A DNA stretch of 64,000 nt from Lepidostoma basale (GCA_022606425.2 JAHDVF020001252.1:806001-870000), one strand, 5' to 3'; positions 22,262 to 33,680 are shown, counted from the stretch's first letter. Program-made: numbers and translations. The notes: generated from the letters alone by a model not told the origin.

Positions 22262-22645
22262 CTGAAAATTATTATTCCTCTTCCTCTTAGTTTAGGTCGT
22301 ATGACCTGTTTGTGACGGTGGGCTGTCCTGGGATGATGTCCAGCCATCTCTCCTCTTCGGCGGCCTTCCTGGTAATCTCTTACTGCTTGGGTTTTCATCT
22401 TTAACATTTTTTGTATTCTCCATGCGGTCCACGTGGTCTCTCCAAAAGCGCCTTCTGCTTCTTCCCCATCTCACTATGTCTTCAACACCAGAGACAGACC
22501 TTAACGTTTCATTTCTGATCCGATCTCTGAGGGTTTTGCCTGCGATGGAGCGTAGGGTTCGCATTTCTGCTACTCTAAGAATGTTCTTAGTTCTATTGGT
22601 ATCGGCTCTGACCTCTATTCCATACATCATGATGGGGCGAACGCA
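22262..22645 (-). mobile_element. LINE family E, C-terminal fragment
   Basis: A 112-codon open minus frame reads YGIEVRADTNRTKNILRVAE, MRTLRSIAGKTLRDRIRNE, VRWGRSRRRFWRDHVDRM and LPGRPPKRRDGW. It keeps the 3' end near 22265. Well preserved compared with the copy at 28508. Confidence 0.85.
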
Positions 22646-22671
22646 TGCCTTGATGAAAATTATTGACGGAG

Positions 22672-23285
22672 AGAAAGAAGCATGTTTACAAGATACGGAA
22701 AAATGGAGAAAGGCACAGAAAGAAGGACTGGTGCTGTAAACAAAATAAATGGTACACTCAAAAACATCACTGTAAACACAATAGAAATATGTTGACTAAA
22801 GCAAAGATGGCAGTGCACAATGGGATTCTAGTGCCGACCCTTGTGACCCGAAGTGAAGCTGGGAGTTGGCAGAAGAAGAATGAAAGTAAGATAAATACCG
22901 TAGAAATGATAGAATGATAGAAAACCCAATGAAGAAATTAGAAAGGAATGTAAGGTGGATGAATGCTTACTAAATAAAATTAAGAAAAGGTCACTAATAT
23001 TGTTTGGACATATATAACGAATGGATGATGGAAGAATGGTTAAAAAGATATATACAAGTAGTGTGAATGGAAAAAGAAGTCGAGAAAGGTCAATGATGAC
23101 ATTGCATGACCAAATTAATCATTTACTAAAAGGCGGCTATGTTCGAAGTACGAACAATCGACGAGCGTGCTTGTCATGGTATGTGAATCTGGAAGAGGCG
23201 CGAGATTGATGTCAAGATGAAACAGTGTGGCGGTCCATCCTCTCTGCTTACTCCTCCGGGGAAACGGGTTGGTGATTAGTTAGTT
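22672..23285 (+). mobile_element. LINE family A, long 3' copy
   Basis: Starts in the segment after the reverse transcriptase palm (equivalent of RVGAGNRINGALK), continues KAKMAVHNGILVPTL, WQKKNESKINTVE, MDDGRMVKKIYTSSVNG and RSTNNRRACLSW, and ends with GGGGAAACGGGTTGGTGATT and a short TTAG tail. Frames are broken in at least three places. Confidence 0.8.
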
Positions 23286-23412
23286 TCTTGATGGAAAATT
23301 ATTTTACAGAATAATTAAATAAAATTATGTTTTTTTAAGAGCTACTTTCATTTTACTATTGAAAATGAATCGAATCAAATGAGATTTCAGAAAAACGTTT
23401 ACGAATTGTTAT

Positions 23413-23960
23413 ATACTAACCAATTAACTAAGTAAACGTTATGCCGTTTCCCCGCAGGGGTAGGCGGAGAGGACGCACCGCCATACTGTTCAATCCAGAC
23501 ATAGCTCTCGAGCATCTTCTACATTCATACACCGTAACATACAAACTTGTCGATTGTTCCGACTTCGAACATGGCTGCCTTTTAGTGATTGATTAATTTG
23601 GTCATGTCATGCTTTCCTTGGCCTTCCACAACATATTTTTATTCAAACTGTTTGTGTATATATTTTAACCATCTTTTCCTCATCCATTCGTTCCATATAT
23701 TGAAACCATCTAAGGGACCCTTTCTTAATTTTGTATTAATCGTATTCATCTGCCTTACATTGCTTTCTTACTTCTTTCTTCGGTATTCTATCATACATTG
23801 TTTTTCCAAACATTCTTCTTAACGATATCATTTCTACGGCATTTATCCTAGTTTCATTTTTATACTGCCAAATCCAAGCTTCACTTTTATACATAAGGGT
23901 TGGCACTAGAACTGCCATAATTGCTTCAGTCGATATATTTCTATATGCAGTGCTAATTCT
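23413..23960 (-). mobile_element. LINE family A, 3' copy
   Basis: Minus-strand copy of the same subfamily as 22672 (IYTSSVNG type). The preserved block reads VLVPTLMYKSEAWIWQYKNE and ISLRRMFGKTMYDRIP. The tail lies at 23413-23440. Confidence 0.8.
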
Positions 23961-24841
23961 GAGTGAGAATTGTGAATTCAGATTGAGGATAAATAAATTT
24001 ATTAACTGCTGTCAAAATCCCAAGATGGTGACACGTGACTTAGTTCGGGAAGCACTTCTGAATTACAATCTTGTGATTAGAGTCCATTCTCTCAGCACGT
24101 GATTGGCTTCTACAGAGTACACTTGACAAAAAATCACACTCGCATTTAAGCATCCGAATCTTTATTTTCATCTATTGTAAACAATATAATATGGTTATTT
24201 TTAAACACTACATGGGTTCGTGAAACTTTTTTAAACTGTCGTAGACAAAATGATACGTATATAGTTTGTTTAAAATCATGTCTCAATCCACACCCACAGA
24301 ATCTTTGCAATACTTTTGTTTTCGTGTTCAAATTACAAATGGCATTTTTGGTGTTGACTTGGTTAGTCAAAGGACTATTAATTTTGTATTTAAAATGATT
24401 TTATAAGAATATAGCTGTCTTGTGAGCTAGTTTAAAATAAGTAAGGTTATGTTATATTTCAAAATCATTAATAAATTTCTTGGTATATACTTTCTCCTAC
24501 AATTATGCAGTACAGTATTTGTTCTCGACACATTTTAGTAATGCCCTGATAAGGCAAAACATATAAAACGTAAAAAAAATACTGTCTAGCATGTAATATC
24601 TCGGACACCCGGAAATAATTCGATATCACTTCGTTGGAATGCTTTTAAAGTGCTTAGCGGAATTATATAATATATAAAATATGAACACTACGCTATCCTT
24701 TGTATTAAACAATAAAATCTAAATTACATTTTGTGTAGAGAAATCTTTAGAAATTTGTTGGAAAAACGTCAAATTTAATGTCAAGACCAATCGTGACATT
24801 TTCCATTTATCTTACCATTTCTATTCATATTCAAACATAAT
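23961..24841. other. AT-rich unassigned DNA
   Basis: No gene recognised. Confidence 0.5.
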
Positions 24842-25125
24842 ATATGTATATTTTCTTACCTCCATGTCTCATCTCAATGTCTTACCTCTATGTCTCATCT
24901 ATGTATATCTTCTCCATATCTCAAGTTTATGTCTCATCTCTATGTATCTTCTTCTCCGGTCTCAATCTAATGATTGGTCTGCAGCAAGGCGACGCATCTC
25001 TTCCACTCCGCTCGGTCCTCGGCAAATCTCTTCAACTCCGCATAAGAGGCGCATCTCTATGTATAGTCTTTATGTATTTCCTCTAGATCTCATATCTATG
25101 TCTCATATCTCCGCTGGATGTCAGA
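24842..25125. repeat. Degenerate minisatellite
   Basis: Imperfect tandem units of about 12-20 bp built on TATGTCTCATCTC recur from 24842 to about 24960 and again at 25060-25115. They flank the LINE fragment at 24962-25062. Confidence 0.65.
24962..25062 (-). mobile_element. LINE C-terminal scrap inside the minisatellite
   Basis: The minus strand reads ASYAELKRFAEDRAEWKRC then VALLQTNH and stop, the WAELK..A.DR..W terminus typical of several LINE proteins, as also seen at 51120-51360. Confidence 0.55.
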
Positions 25126-25949
25126 GACATTGTATATTTTCATTACTCGATGCTTTCTTTTGTACAATTGTCTTTATTTTTTCAAATATTATATTTCACT
25201 CGTGTCCCTGAATGAGTTAACACAACCCAATTGAATACAAATTATTTTGTAATATACGTGAATAAAACAATACAAAATAAAACTAAATTCACTCATTGAA
25301 TACGGCGCCACAGCGCCCTTTTATTGATTTATATTATACTTTTGAAGGTGCTACATAAGTCAATTTTATAATAATCGTTAATAAGTTATACTTCGTATTT
25401 GTATTGTACCTGATTCGACATGAAGTTTTACATCACTGCTGAGATAATAGAGACCCGTTAAACTGAAATAAATGTAGGGATTGTTCTTTGTGTGGACAGA
25501 TTATGATCTCCCTCGATCTTGAATCACGCCGAGCAGACGAAGTCACGTTGCTTCTGTTTGACGTACGAGCCAATTGTGACATGCGACACCAATATTAAGT
25601 CCACGGCGCTGCATACATATGGATGTAATGATGGTAATACTGCTCGCTGTAAACGAACCGTGAATAAAGGAAGAATGAACACGCAGCCATTGTGTGTCCT
25701 GTCACTAGAGACGGTACGAGCTAATACAATAACTTAATATCAAGTTCATTCATTGAACGTACGATTTTATAATACTTATTCGTACAAAAGGTGTACGTAA
25801 GCGCGTCATGTCTTAAAACAGTCGAGCCAAGAGAAAATTACCTAAATAAAATAAAGGTGTTCGTATCAAATCTTGTATCTGCCAATTAAAATTAAAATAA
25901 CCAATCTCAATCCATGAGCCAAAAGACTTCTTAGTGATTCAACTAAAAT
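25063..25949. other. Unassigned DNA
   Basis: No gene recognised. A 72-codon plus-strand frame at 25519-25737 has no known domain. Confidence 0.45.
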
Positions 25950-26670
25950 TATCACTTCGTTTACAGTAAATTTTGCTGCAAAAAAATTTAAATGCAAAAT
26001 TTGATGAATCCTGCTCTAAATACAACATGATCATGTCCATTCCAAAAATTAAGTGTATGACATTCTCAAGAAATCAACTAAGATGCAAAATCTCCGTACG
26101 CCAAGAAAAAATTGAACAGGTAGACCAATTCAGATATCTCGGAAGCGAAGTAACCAGCTCTAATGAACTCCCCAGAGAAGTAAGGTCACAGGTAGATAAG
26201 GCTGCAGCGGTTGCAGGCTGCCTGAAAGATGTCATATGGAGAAACAAGGACATGAGGACTGACAGCAAGGTACGCATTTATAAGACCTGTGTGCGACCAA
26301 TCCTCACATATGGCATTGAATCGAGGGCAGACATTGTCATGACAAAGAGCATGCTCATGACATCCGAGATGAAAACACTCCGCGCTATAGATGGCAAAAC
26401 CCTACGTGATCGAGTTAGGAATACAGCAATCCGAGAAATCTGCGAGGTCGAAGATGTGGTCAGATGGGGACGTCAAAGACGGCGATACTGGCATCAACAT
26501 GTAGAAAGAATAAGCTCAAATAGAATACCATACATAGCTCTCCATGGAACGCCAAACGGACAACGCCGACCAGGAAGACCCCCGAAACGTTGGAGAGAAA
26601 GCTGGAGTTCAGCGTCTCAAGAGGACCCACCTGAAATAACAGACTCTTGAGTCTACCAAAAGTGAAGAAG
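25950..26670 (+). mobile_element. LINE family E, best-preserved copy
   Basis: A single 225-codon open frame (25973-26650) starts just after the reverse transcriptase active site. It reads KIKCMTFSRNQ, IEQVDQFRYLGSEVTSS, RIYKTCVRPILTYGIESRAD, KTLRDRVRNTAIREICEVED, VVRWGRQRRRYWHQHVERI and RPGRPPKRWRESW. The first part is the palm-distal and thumb region; the basic tail is typical of the family. No stop interrupts it, so this copy is relatively young. The catalytic YADD region is missing. Confidence 0.88.
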
Positions 26671-26689
26671 TAGAAGTTTACAGTTCGAT

Positions 26690-26915
26690 TTAGTATACCC
26701 AGCATAGTCGCTCCCATAGCGGAAAAGGCTAGGGAAGGTCGTCTGCGGTGATACGGCCATGTGAGCAGAAGGGACGATGACTACATCGTCCACAAAGCCA
26801 TGTAACTGGAAGATGGAAAGAGGGGACCGGGTCGGCCACCTGTCACGTGGATATCCACAGTTAGGAACGACCTAAGGACGCTGGGACTGAACGAAAAAAC
26901 GTATTCAAAAATATA
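26690..26915 (+). mobile_element. LINE family O, C-terminal fragment
   Basis: Across two frames the plus strand reads YGHVSRRDDDYIVHKAM, LEDGKRGPGRPPVTWIST and VRNDLRTLGLNEKTYSK, a GHV..R and GRPP.TW LINE C-terminus distinct from the other families here. Confidence 0.65.
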
Positions 26916-27220
26916 TTATTTATAATTATTTTGATGCTTTAAAATCGTTTGGAAAATAATATATCTTTAACGGTTATGATTTTAAATTAATTGAATTGAT
27001 TAATAAAAAATAATAATAAATTGGAAAATTTATAGAGCGCTATTTTTATGAATTACTCATCTCAAGGGCGCTGTAGAAAATGCTCCGTTTTATGAACTAG
27101 TTAAAAAATAAACAACTCATTGAACGCTAAGGCATTAACACTGTGGAATTCCACAGTAATATACTTAGGAAATTGAAAATAACTTTGTTTAATCCACTAA
27201 TTATTAAAATATATTAAAAA

Positions 27221-27259
27221 ACACGACATGTTTCGAAGGATACCTCCATCTTCAGGCGT
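27221..27259 (-). ncRNA. Hammerhead ribozyme motif (near-intact)
   Basis: On the minus strand the order is stem I ACGC, core CUGAAGA (fits C-U-G-A-N-G-A), one extra U, stem II GGAGG with loop UAU and CCUUC, then GAAAC, AU, GUC and stem I GUGU. Stem I pairs with one G-U; stem II pairs over 5 bp with one G-U. Cleavage would follow GUC. Stem III is only A-C with G-U, but ACAUGU is self-complementary, so two molecules could pair. Confidence 0.65.
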
Positions 27260-27293
27260 AAAAATATTATTATAAAATATTAATTATATTTTT

Positions 27294-27332
27294 ACACCTG
27301 TAGATGGAGGTATCCTCCGAAACATGTCATGT
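27294..27332 (+). ncRNA. Hammerhead motif, opposite arm, core mutated
   Basis: The plus strand has CUGUAGA in place of CUGANGA (the invariant A6 is U), a perfect stem II GGAGG UAU CCUCC, GAAAC and AUGUC. The core change and a mismatched stem I base predict loss of cleavage. Confidence 0.6.
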
Positions 27333-27537
27333 TTTTAATATTTTTTAAATAATTAGTGGATTAAACAAAGTCATTTTCAATTTCCTAATATAAAAAATAA
27401 ACATATTTAGTATGAGGGCTGCACCCAACGCAGTCGATCAACCCTTCTTATCAGGAAAGGATAATTTGAAAAGGTGCGTTTTGAGTCTCCATCTCGATTG
27501 TAATGATAATATTTTTTGATAACTTAACAAGACTTTG

Positions 27538-27775
27538 TCAACCTTCGTGGTGGTAAGAGCTCCGACTTTCATTCTCAAGGTCCCGGGTTCGATTCCCGGC
27601 GATGGCAGTGTGATTGTCACACTGTTATTGGTCTGGTGTAGAATTCACGTGACAATAAAATGGCGATAGATTGGCTACCTATCACATGTCATGAGAATCA
27701 ATATAATAGCTAAAATAAATTGTATACAGTAATTGGGTTCAAGCGACCTGTTGTATACAAAGAGAAAAAAAAAAA
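27538..27775 (+). mobile_element. tRNA-derived SINE copy 3 (complete, plus strand)
   Basis: Reads in transcription order: head ACCTTCGTGGTGGTAAGAGC, B box GGTTCGATTCC (27587-27597), body GATGGCAGTGTGATTGTCAC, then ACAATAAAATGGCGATAGAT and the 3' segment TAGCTAAAATAAATTG to CCTGTTGTATAC. It ends in an A-rich run at 27761-27777. This is the reference copy for the family. Confidence 0.88.
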
Positions 27776-28444
27776 AGATTTCATGTTTTATTCGTGACAG
27801 ATCAAAAGATGGCGGAGAATACATTCTGGTTTATCACCTAGTGTTTAGCTGATGTACGAGAGTTTCGCAATTTTGGCCTCACAAGTAAAGTACGCAGGGC
27901 GCACGATCGCTTGTCATTCATAAGTCGAGTTTCCTCGGGCCGAAGCATGTGCCATTCGCTTTCTCTGAGACCTGAACAACATTGATGTATGTATTATGTA
28001 TCAGCATGGGCTGCATATCGCTTATGGTTAATTAAAATTAATCTCAAAACTTGCAGACCGCTATTCTTTTACAATTCACGTATCTAATTATATTTGTGAA
28101 AGAAACACACGTTCAAACTAATAAATTATGTTTAATCTGATTGAAAACTGAAATTGGCGTTGAATCTTGGGCTGGAGTAATAGTTGATTCGCCTTTAGCG
28201 AAGCGCATTGGAGAATCGCATTGGATCGAGACTGATATAACTCTTCCAGCCAGCCAAGACGCATTTACGATGGCAATCGAATTGAAAGTGGAAAAATGAA
28301 AATAAACTAACATTTTTATCTCTTTTGTATTGTTTTCTTTAAACATTGTATGTATAATATTTTGTCAATTTTTGCACTTTTCACAAAACCGTAAACGTCA
28401 TTCCTAAGTGTAGAAATTTTAACAATAAAATGAGATTTTTAATA
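27776..28444. other. Unassigned DNA
   Basis: GC-richer around 27870-27980, otherwise AT-rich. No recognisable gene. Confidence 0.4.
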
Positions 28445-28507
28445 AACTTAAGGCGTTAGTTAACACTGGTGAATTCCTTTATGATTTTTTTCCGTGAATT
28501 TAATCGC

Positions 28508-28880
28508 TTGCACGGAATCGAAGCAAGAGCAGACACTGTCAGAACCAAACATCTCCTCAGAATAGCAGAAATGAATACATTGCGACCAATCGTGGTGGAA
28601 CCCTTATTGTGATAGGATACTCAACGAAGAGATTCACAGATTCTGAAAAATTGATGACATAGTGAAATATAGTAGGCAGAGAAGACGATTCTGGAGGGAC
28701 CACATCGAGATGATAGATCCAGCGAGGATTCCTTAGATCGTGATGCGCGAGACTCAAGAGAGCCGTCGACCACCAGGACGACCATCATTGAGATGGAGAG
28801 ATAGCTGGTCGTCTTCAACACAGGAAGAAATTTGATATCCTGCATAAAGATTGCTAGATCTACAATAAGGGGAAGAAGAA
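28508..28880 (+). mobile_element. LINE family E, degenerate 3' copy
   Basis: Similar to 20840-21545 but shorter and with many stops. It keeps GGAATCGAAGCAAGAGCAGA, the GACCACATCGAGATGATAGA block and the 3' end GATCTACAATAAGGGGAAGA. Confidence 0.75.
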
Positions 28881-28889
28881 GAAATGTTT

Positions 28890-29040
28890 TTTCAGTCGAT
28901 CATTTGAGTTTATTTTTTTTTTTGACATGTTTCGAAGAATTTACAAGTACATCATTGTAGAACAATGTAAACTTCTCCCAATAATAAAGGTGTAAAACCT
29001 TCGAAACATGCCGAAAAAATTAACTCAAAAGTGGAAAAAA
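28890..29040. repeat. Decayed hammerhead foldback
   Basis: Opposed arms TTTGAGTTTATTTT...GACATGTTTCGAA and its complement at 29003-29034. The plus-strand motif (28978-29012) reads CAATAATA AAGG TGTAAAA CCTT C GAAAC ATGCC. This differs from the intact ribozyme at 36461 by mostly G-to-A changes. The minus-strand motif (28925-28960) keeps GAAAC AUGUC only. Confidence 0.6.
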
Positions 29041-29609
29041 CAGGTTTTAATTTATTTAAAAAATCATCGATAAAATGAGACATCATTACTTATATAATAA
29101 ATGGGGGGGGGGGTTCAAGGAATTAGTTCTTGAGAAAAAGTTCATTCTTATTTAATTAGGATTGTAAGACAATGGGAACGAATCACTGATTGGACTTTGA
29201 AGTTAAGTTTAATATTATTTTCTTTACTATTAATGACTTTTTTAATTTCATAAACATTTTTAGGTTTTTAACTATAACATTTTAATCATTAACGTATTAA
29301 ATTTTGACACCGCTATCTTTTTCAAACGATCTGTTTCAATCAGTTGGTTAGCGAATTCCGAAAAGACAATATTTGAGGGACATCTTATGTGCTCTTATAT
29401 TCTTAATTTAAAATTAAGCGTTGTTTAACACATACAAAATGATGGCTTACCTCTCCGTTTATTTACTTTAAACACACGTTCTTTCATAATTTTACTTAGA
29501 CTGTTTTGAAATTTCATTTTCGAGAAGACTAGAATAAAAAGTAGATCTTGAATCCCACTCTGTATACTTCACAAAATTTACTGCTCCTAATATTGAATGC
29601 AGTTTCTTG
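29041..29609. other. AT-rich unassigned DNA
   Basis: An 11-base G run lies at 29103-29113; nothing else is recognisable. Confidence 0.5.
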
Positions 29610-29662
29610 ATTTATAAACAGATCGCAAGATCTACAATAAGGGGAAGAAGAAGAAGAAGAAT
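29610..29662 (+). mobile_element. LINE family E, 3' terminal scrap
   Basis: Only the last about 50 bp of family E (ACAGATCGCAAGATCTACAA) with its (GAA)n tail. Confidence 0.7.
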
Positions 29663-30224
29663 AAGCTTGATTTATATGTTTTTTTTGCAGAAATTCTGAA
29701 AACCGAGATGTCATTCAACTCCTCGACCCGCGCCCTTTCTTACCGGAACCTTTATAAAGCAGTCCTTCCCGGAATGGGTAAGTCCTTAAAGTGGGGTATT
29801 TCAAAGAAGCATGGGGGTTATACCAGATTCCAGGAGATGACCCAATAATTTATTAACACATAATAAATATCGTAAACAAATTTATTTCTTATCAGAAGAT
29901 AGTGTCAAATACAGGGTGAATGGAAAGCTGTTAAAAAAAGAATACATGGTTTTCATACCTCCCAACTAGGGTAACCCGTTCTAAGGAGGCATTTTTCGCA
30001 CTCTACATAATAACAATTATTGAACAAAGGGAACAAAATATATCTTAAAGTGTAATAATTTTAAATTAACTCTCTTATAGAATATATTATAACACTATTT
30101 TAAAACTAATTACTTATTTTTAAAAAGTATACTACATTCAAGCCGCCCTTTTTTTAATGTCCCTGAAGTAACATGTGTTTTGTAATTGTGCATAGTAATT
30201 TTTTGTGGATCGTTTATCTTCTTC
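29663..30224. other. AT-rich unassigned DNA
   Basis: No gene or repeat recognised. Confidence 0.45.
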
Positions 30225-30690
30225 GATGGCCCTATAGCCCATATCGAGCCTCAGCCTCCGGTATTCTTCGCCTCCAACTCCTCCTGTCCTCCGCTTCGAC
30301 CCTCCAATCTGACACTCGTAACAATCTTGCCCCATCTCTCTCAACTTCATCCTCCCATCGCAGCCTTGGCCGTCCAATTGGTCTTCTACCACCTGGGTGC
30401 CACTCCAGCAATCTTTTTGGGGTTCGCGATGACGGCATCCTCTGCACGTGACCGGCTCATCTCAGTCTATTCAGTCTGACCTGTGTGAAGAGACTGGGAG
30501 CTTTGTAAATATGGTACAGCTCGTCATTATGCCGTACTCTCCAGCCTCCACCGTCATTCACAGGTCCCAGAATTCTGCGCAGCACCCTTCTCTCAAAAGT
30601 GTCCAGTCGCTCTGCGGATTTCGCTGTCATTGTCCACGCCTCAAACCCATAGGTCACTACTGTAAATCGTCGGATCGTTTATAGTTTTGT
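30225..30690 (-). mobile_element. LINE family F, C-terminal fragment
   Basis: The minus strand reads MTYGFEAWTMTAKSAERLDT, FERRVLRRILGPVNDG, YNDELY-like HNDELYHIYKAPS and VRLNRLR, then after a break GHVQRMPSSRTPKRLLE and GRPRLRWEDEVERDGAR. Same order as 18112-18725. Confidence 0.85.
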
Positions 30691-31007
30691 TAAATACGAG
30701 TATATTGTTTAGTTTGGGTCCGAGATAGTAGAAATGTCTTTGTGCATAAGAAATTTTAGTTTTTGGTACAGCATGGTTATGTTTGTTGCGTGTGTTATGC
30801 GTTTGTTGTCCTTTTACATATCTGTCGGTGTACTATAACCATTGAGATGGTTTATACATTGTTTTGATATAGTTTGTACATTAATATATTCTAGAAAAGT
30901 TCGGATGACGACATGATTTATTTTTATTATTATTATTTATAATCCAGGAATAATGAGAGAACCAAATCTATACGATCCCTGCAGCTCTAGCGAGCTTATC
31001 AAACTAA
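30691..31007. other. Unassigned DNA
   Basis: ATACGAGTAT at 30694-30703; otherwise nothing recognised. Confidence 0.45.
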
Positions 31008-31372
31008 CATTAACGCCATTTCCCCGGTCCGGAGGGGTAGGCAGAGAGGATGGACCGCCACACTGTTCTATCCTTACATAACTCTCGCGACTCTTCTACA
31101 TTCACACACCGTGACACCCACGTTCGTCGATTGTTACTACTTCGAATATGGCCGCTTTTCAGTAATAGATTAATTTGGTCTTGTCTTGTTTTCACTTGGC
31201 TTTCTTAGACTTCATTTTCCATTTATACTACTTGTGTATATCTTTTAAAACATTCTTCCCTCATCCATTCATTACATGTATCTAAACCATTTTAATAACC
31301 CTTTCCTAATTTTATTTAGGACTCGTTCATCCGCCTTACATTCCTTTCCTACTTCTTCAATTATCTGAAAAC
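31008..31372 (-). mobile_element. LINE family A, degenerate 3' copy
   Basis: Minus-strand 3' end (CGCCATTTCCCCGG, GGGTAGGCAGAGAGG) reading back through GHIRSSNNRRTWVSRCVNVE. The GHMER block is decayed. Confidence 0.75.
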
Positions 31373-31436
31373 CCAGCATTTTCATATTTCATACCAAAAT
31401 TAAAACTTGTATTTTTTGAATAATCATTAAATAACT

Positions 31437-31520
31437 TCCATTTTTGTCTTTATTTCGACTGCGACCGGTTTCGTCAGGCTCGCTGGCATCGACAGACGGG
31501 TGACACTGTTATAATCTGCA
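31437..31520 (-). repeat. Decayed hammerhead-like arm (ACCGGT subfamily)
   Basis: Minus-strand core CTGTCGA (31489-31495, A6 changed to T), then T, GCCAG CGAGC CTGAC (one mismatch in stem II), GAAAC CGGTC. The outer segment CTTCCATTTTTGTCTTTATT matches the arms of the foldback at 6362. Confidence 0.6.
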
Positions 31521-32039
31521 TTTTTTTGTAAAGTTTTCAAAATTGGCAATGAATATTCGTAGTATACGTATGAATATTTAAATTGAAAAGTCTACGAATC
31601 GTTCGACCCGTAAAATCAATCATAAACTTCAAAACATTCCCGCTGTCCCGCATTGCTTAACTTTTGGGTTCCCGAGTTCAACCCTCCAAGCAATTGTATA
31701 TTGCAATATGGTATAGGGGACACGCGACCTGCGCGTGACCCCCATGAGGATGAGATACACGAGAGTGGAGTGCCTACCCTTATATAATTGGGGGCATTCC
31801 CACCGCGAAACATCCCCCTGCAATATTTACAGTTGAATTCGCAACCCCTGCCGTGTGTCAAATGTCAAGAGGTGTTGAATGTTGACCGCATTATTTTGCA
31901 ATTAGCCCCTTTCGTTTTTTTTTCATGTTAATTTTATAATTGATTGGTTAAAATAAAAACGAATTCATTAACGTTACAAATTATAAGATTGGCGATTTCT
32001 TATTATTAAATGGTTAACATGAAATATTTTTATTGTTCT
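31521..32039. other. GC-richer unassigned segment
   Basis: 31610-31860 is GC-richer and can be read through in two minus-strand frames (81 and 64 codons), but I recognise no protein or structural RNA in it. Confidence 0.35.
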
Positions 32040-32232
32040 GGTCATACTGATCAAATAAATCAAATATTGGATGTCGGCCACGTGAGGAGTCAGAGAAATC
32101 AACGCGCGTGCATGACACGATGTATGAATGTTGAAGAAGCGATTGAAATATGTCAGGAAAGAAAAGTGTGGCAGTCCATTCATTATGCCTACCCCTCGGG
32201 GAGACGGCGTGATGGTTATTTAGTTAGTTACA
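32040..32232 (+). mobile_element. LINE family A, 3' fragment
   Basis: Plus-strand DQINQILDVGHVRSQRNQRA, CMTRCMNVEEAIEICQER and SGRRRDG, then a short GTTA tail (32217-32230). Confidence 0.8.
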
Positions 32233-32924
32233 GGTTGATAAAAAAAATCTGTTACTTCAATAAATCTAATACTGTCATATTTTAAAAACAATCGCGTAAA
32301 CCTTTTTTTAGATCGTCGCTTATGAATAAATGTGGAATTTGATGATAGTGAATTATGACTAAAAACGGTGTTTTTTTCAATTTATGAGTTTATTATTTTC
32401 GAGAGGGAAAACAGTGTTTTAATTCATAAGTAAATCGTACTGAATATTTTAAATATTTTTAGGTGCCTCATTATTTTTCTTCAAATAAATAAATGCATCG
32501 GATGCTACGAGTCTCTTGTATCGAGCCCTTCTTCCTGTATGTAAAATATAAATCTTCACAAATCAACAGTAATAAACCGATTGCTAACACAGCCCCCTCG
32601 CTTGACTTTATTAACGGCCTTATAATGATACCACCATGGAATCTACCCCATAGGGGCTACCCGTGAAATTAGGGGAAGAAGACTGCCAGTAGGGCGGTGA
32701 AATGAGTTAGGAGGGAGCGGTGATAAACGTGTATCCAAAAGGGTTGGACGTGAACAGGAAGTGGCCGGGAATATCTACAGGAAGAACGATGTTTGATTAG
32801 CTTATCACTTATCACTTGTGTAATAGTTTTAATGGACGGTTTCCGAATCAACATTTTATAAACATTTTTTACAAAAAAAAGATCCTGAACAATAATGTAA
32901 ATTCCATATTAAATTATATTTTCT
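32233..32924. other. Unassigned DNA with a foldback relic
   Basis: 32370-32425 carries TTTATGAGTTTATTATTTTC and CAGTGTTTTAATTCATAA, a relic of the foldback at 36404. 32880-32920 resembles the outer end of the 53992 foldback. The GC-richer stretch 32580-32790 is unidentified. Confidence 0.4.
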
Positions 32925-32936
32925 AGGTTCTATGAA

Positions 32937-33674
32937 CAAAAACAACAATAAACCATCACGCCGTTTCCCCGAAAGGGTAGGCAGAGAGAATGAACCACCA
33001 TACTACTCTATCCTGACACAACTCTCCAGCTTCCTTCACATTCATACAGCGAGTCATACACGTACGCCGATTCTTCCTACCTCTTATATGGCCGACATTT
33101 AAAATTTGATTGATTTGGTTATGCCATGTTTTCCTCGGTCTTCCTCGACTTCGTATTCCATTCACATCGTTGTCGTATACTTTTTTAACCATTATTTCTT
33201 CATCCATGCGTTTCATGTGACCAAACGAACACAGTGATCCTTTCATAATTTGTTCATAATACTTTCTTTTATTATTTATTTATTATTTTGATGATTTGTA
33301 TTTTAAGTGCGCCGTTTTGTAAAATCAATTACTCCAAGGGCGCACTAGGAAATGACTGACCGAACAGTGCAGTCTTCAGATGTTTCTTAAATTTAACGTC
33401 ACTATCCTCATACTTAATACTAACATGGAGGCTATTCCACGCCAACGGACCCGCAACGCTGAAAGCACGATCATAGAAACATGCTTTATTGGCTCTGACT
33501 GGAATCGCTATGTTGTTTGCACTTGTTTCTACTGATCGGAGTGAACGTTGCCTTTCCGTTGGTATGGGTGCCACGCAGAGGTCCGATATATACGCTGGCG
33601 CTCTCTGGTGTCGAGCCTTAAACATTCTTCAGCTCTACATTCCTTTCTAATATCACCATTTAAAACTACGTCTA
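32937..33674 (-). mobile_element. LINE family A copy with target duplication, split by family B
   Basis: Minus-strand 3' copy (SLCSFGHMKRMDEE, NDVNGIRSRGRPRKTWHNQ, CMTRCMNVKEAGELCQ) flanked by the 12-bp repeat AGGTTCTATGAA (32925-32936 and 33675-33686). Family B lies inside at 33269-33624. The right flank is an older plus-strand family A copy, so the family inserted into itself. Confidence 0.88.
33269..33624 (-). mobile_element. LINE family B, 3' end, nested
   Basis: A 98-codon open minus frame reads MFKARHQRAPAYISDLC, RSLRSVETSANNIAIPVRAN, KACFYDRAFSVAGPLAWNSL and KFKKHLKTALFGQSF. The R.FSVAGP..WNSLP and F...LKT.LF blocks are the C-terminus of CR1/L2/Jockey-like LINE proteins. TTCTT on both sides (33264-33268, 33625-33629) may be a short target duplication. 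Confidence 0.88.
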
Positions 33675-33680
33675 AGGTTC

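Larger units (their letters stand above)
27163..27391. repeat. Foldback with two opposed hammerhead motifs
   Basis: Arms of about 100 bp are near-perfect reverse complements, from TTAGGAAATTGAAAAT at the left to its complement at about 27370-27388, with a short AT-rich spacer at 27262-27285. Each arm carries a hammerhead motif. Just outside the left end lies the palindrome ACTGTGGAATTCCACAGT (27140-27157), also found beside the foldback at 36404. Confidence 0.85.

Noticed and set aside
24842..25125. CRISPR-like array
   Set aside because: Units are degenerate, variable in spacing and lie in eukaryotic DNA; it is a minisatellite.
27540..27610. Possible functional tRNA gene
   Set aside because: The B box and head are tRNA-like, but acceptor arms do not pair, the sequence continues into a conserved body, and five more copies show the same structure. 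It is a SINE head.
31610..31860. Possible structural RNA or conserved coding exon
   Set aside because: GC-rich and open in two frames, but no recognisable RNA signature, splice sites or protein motif.
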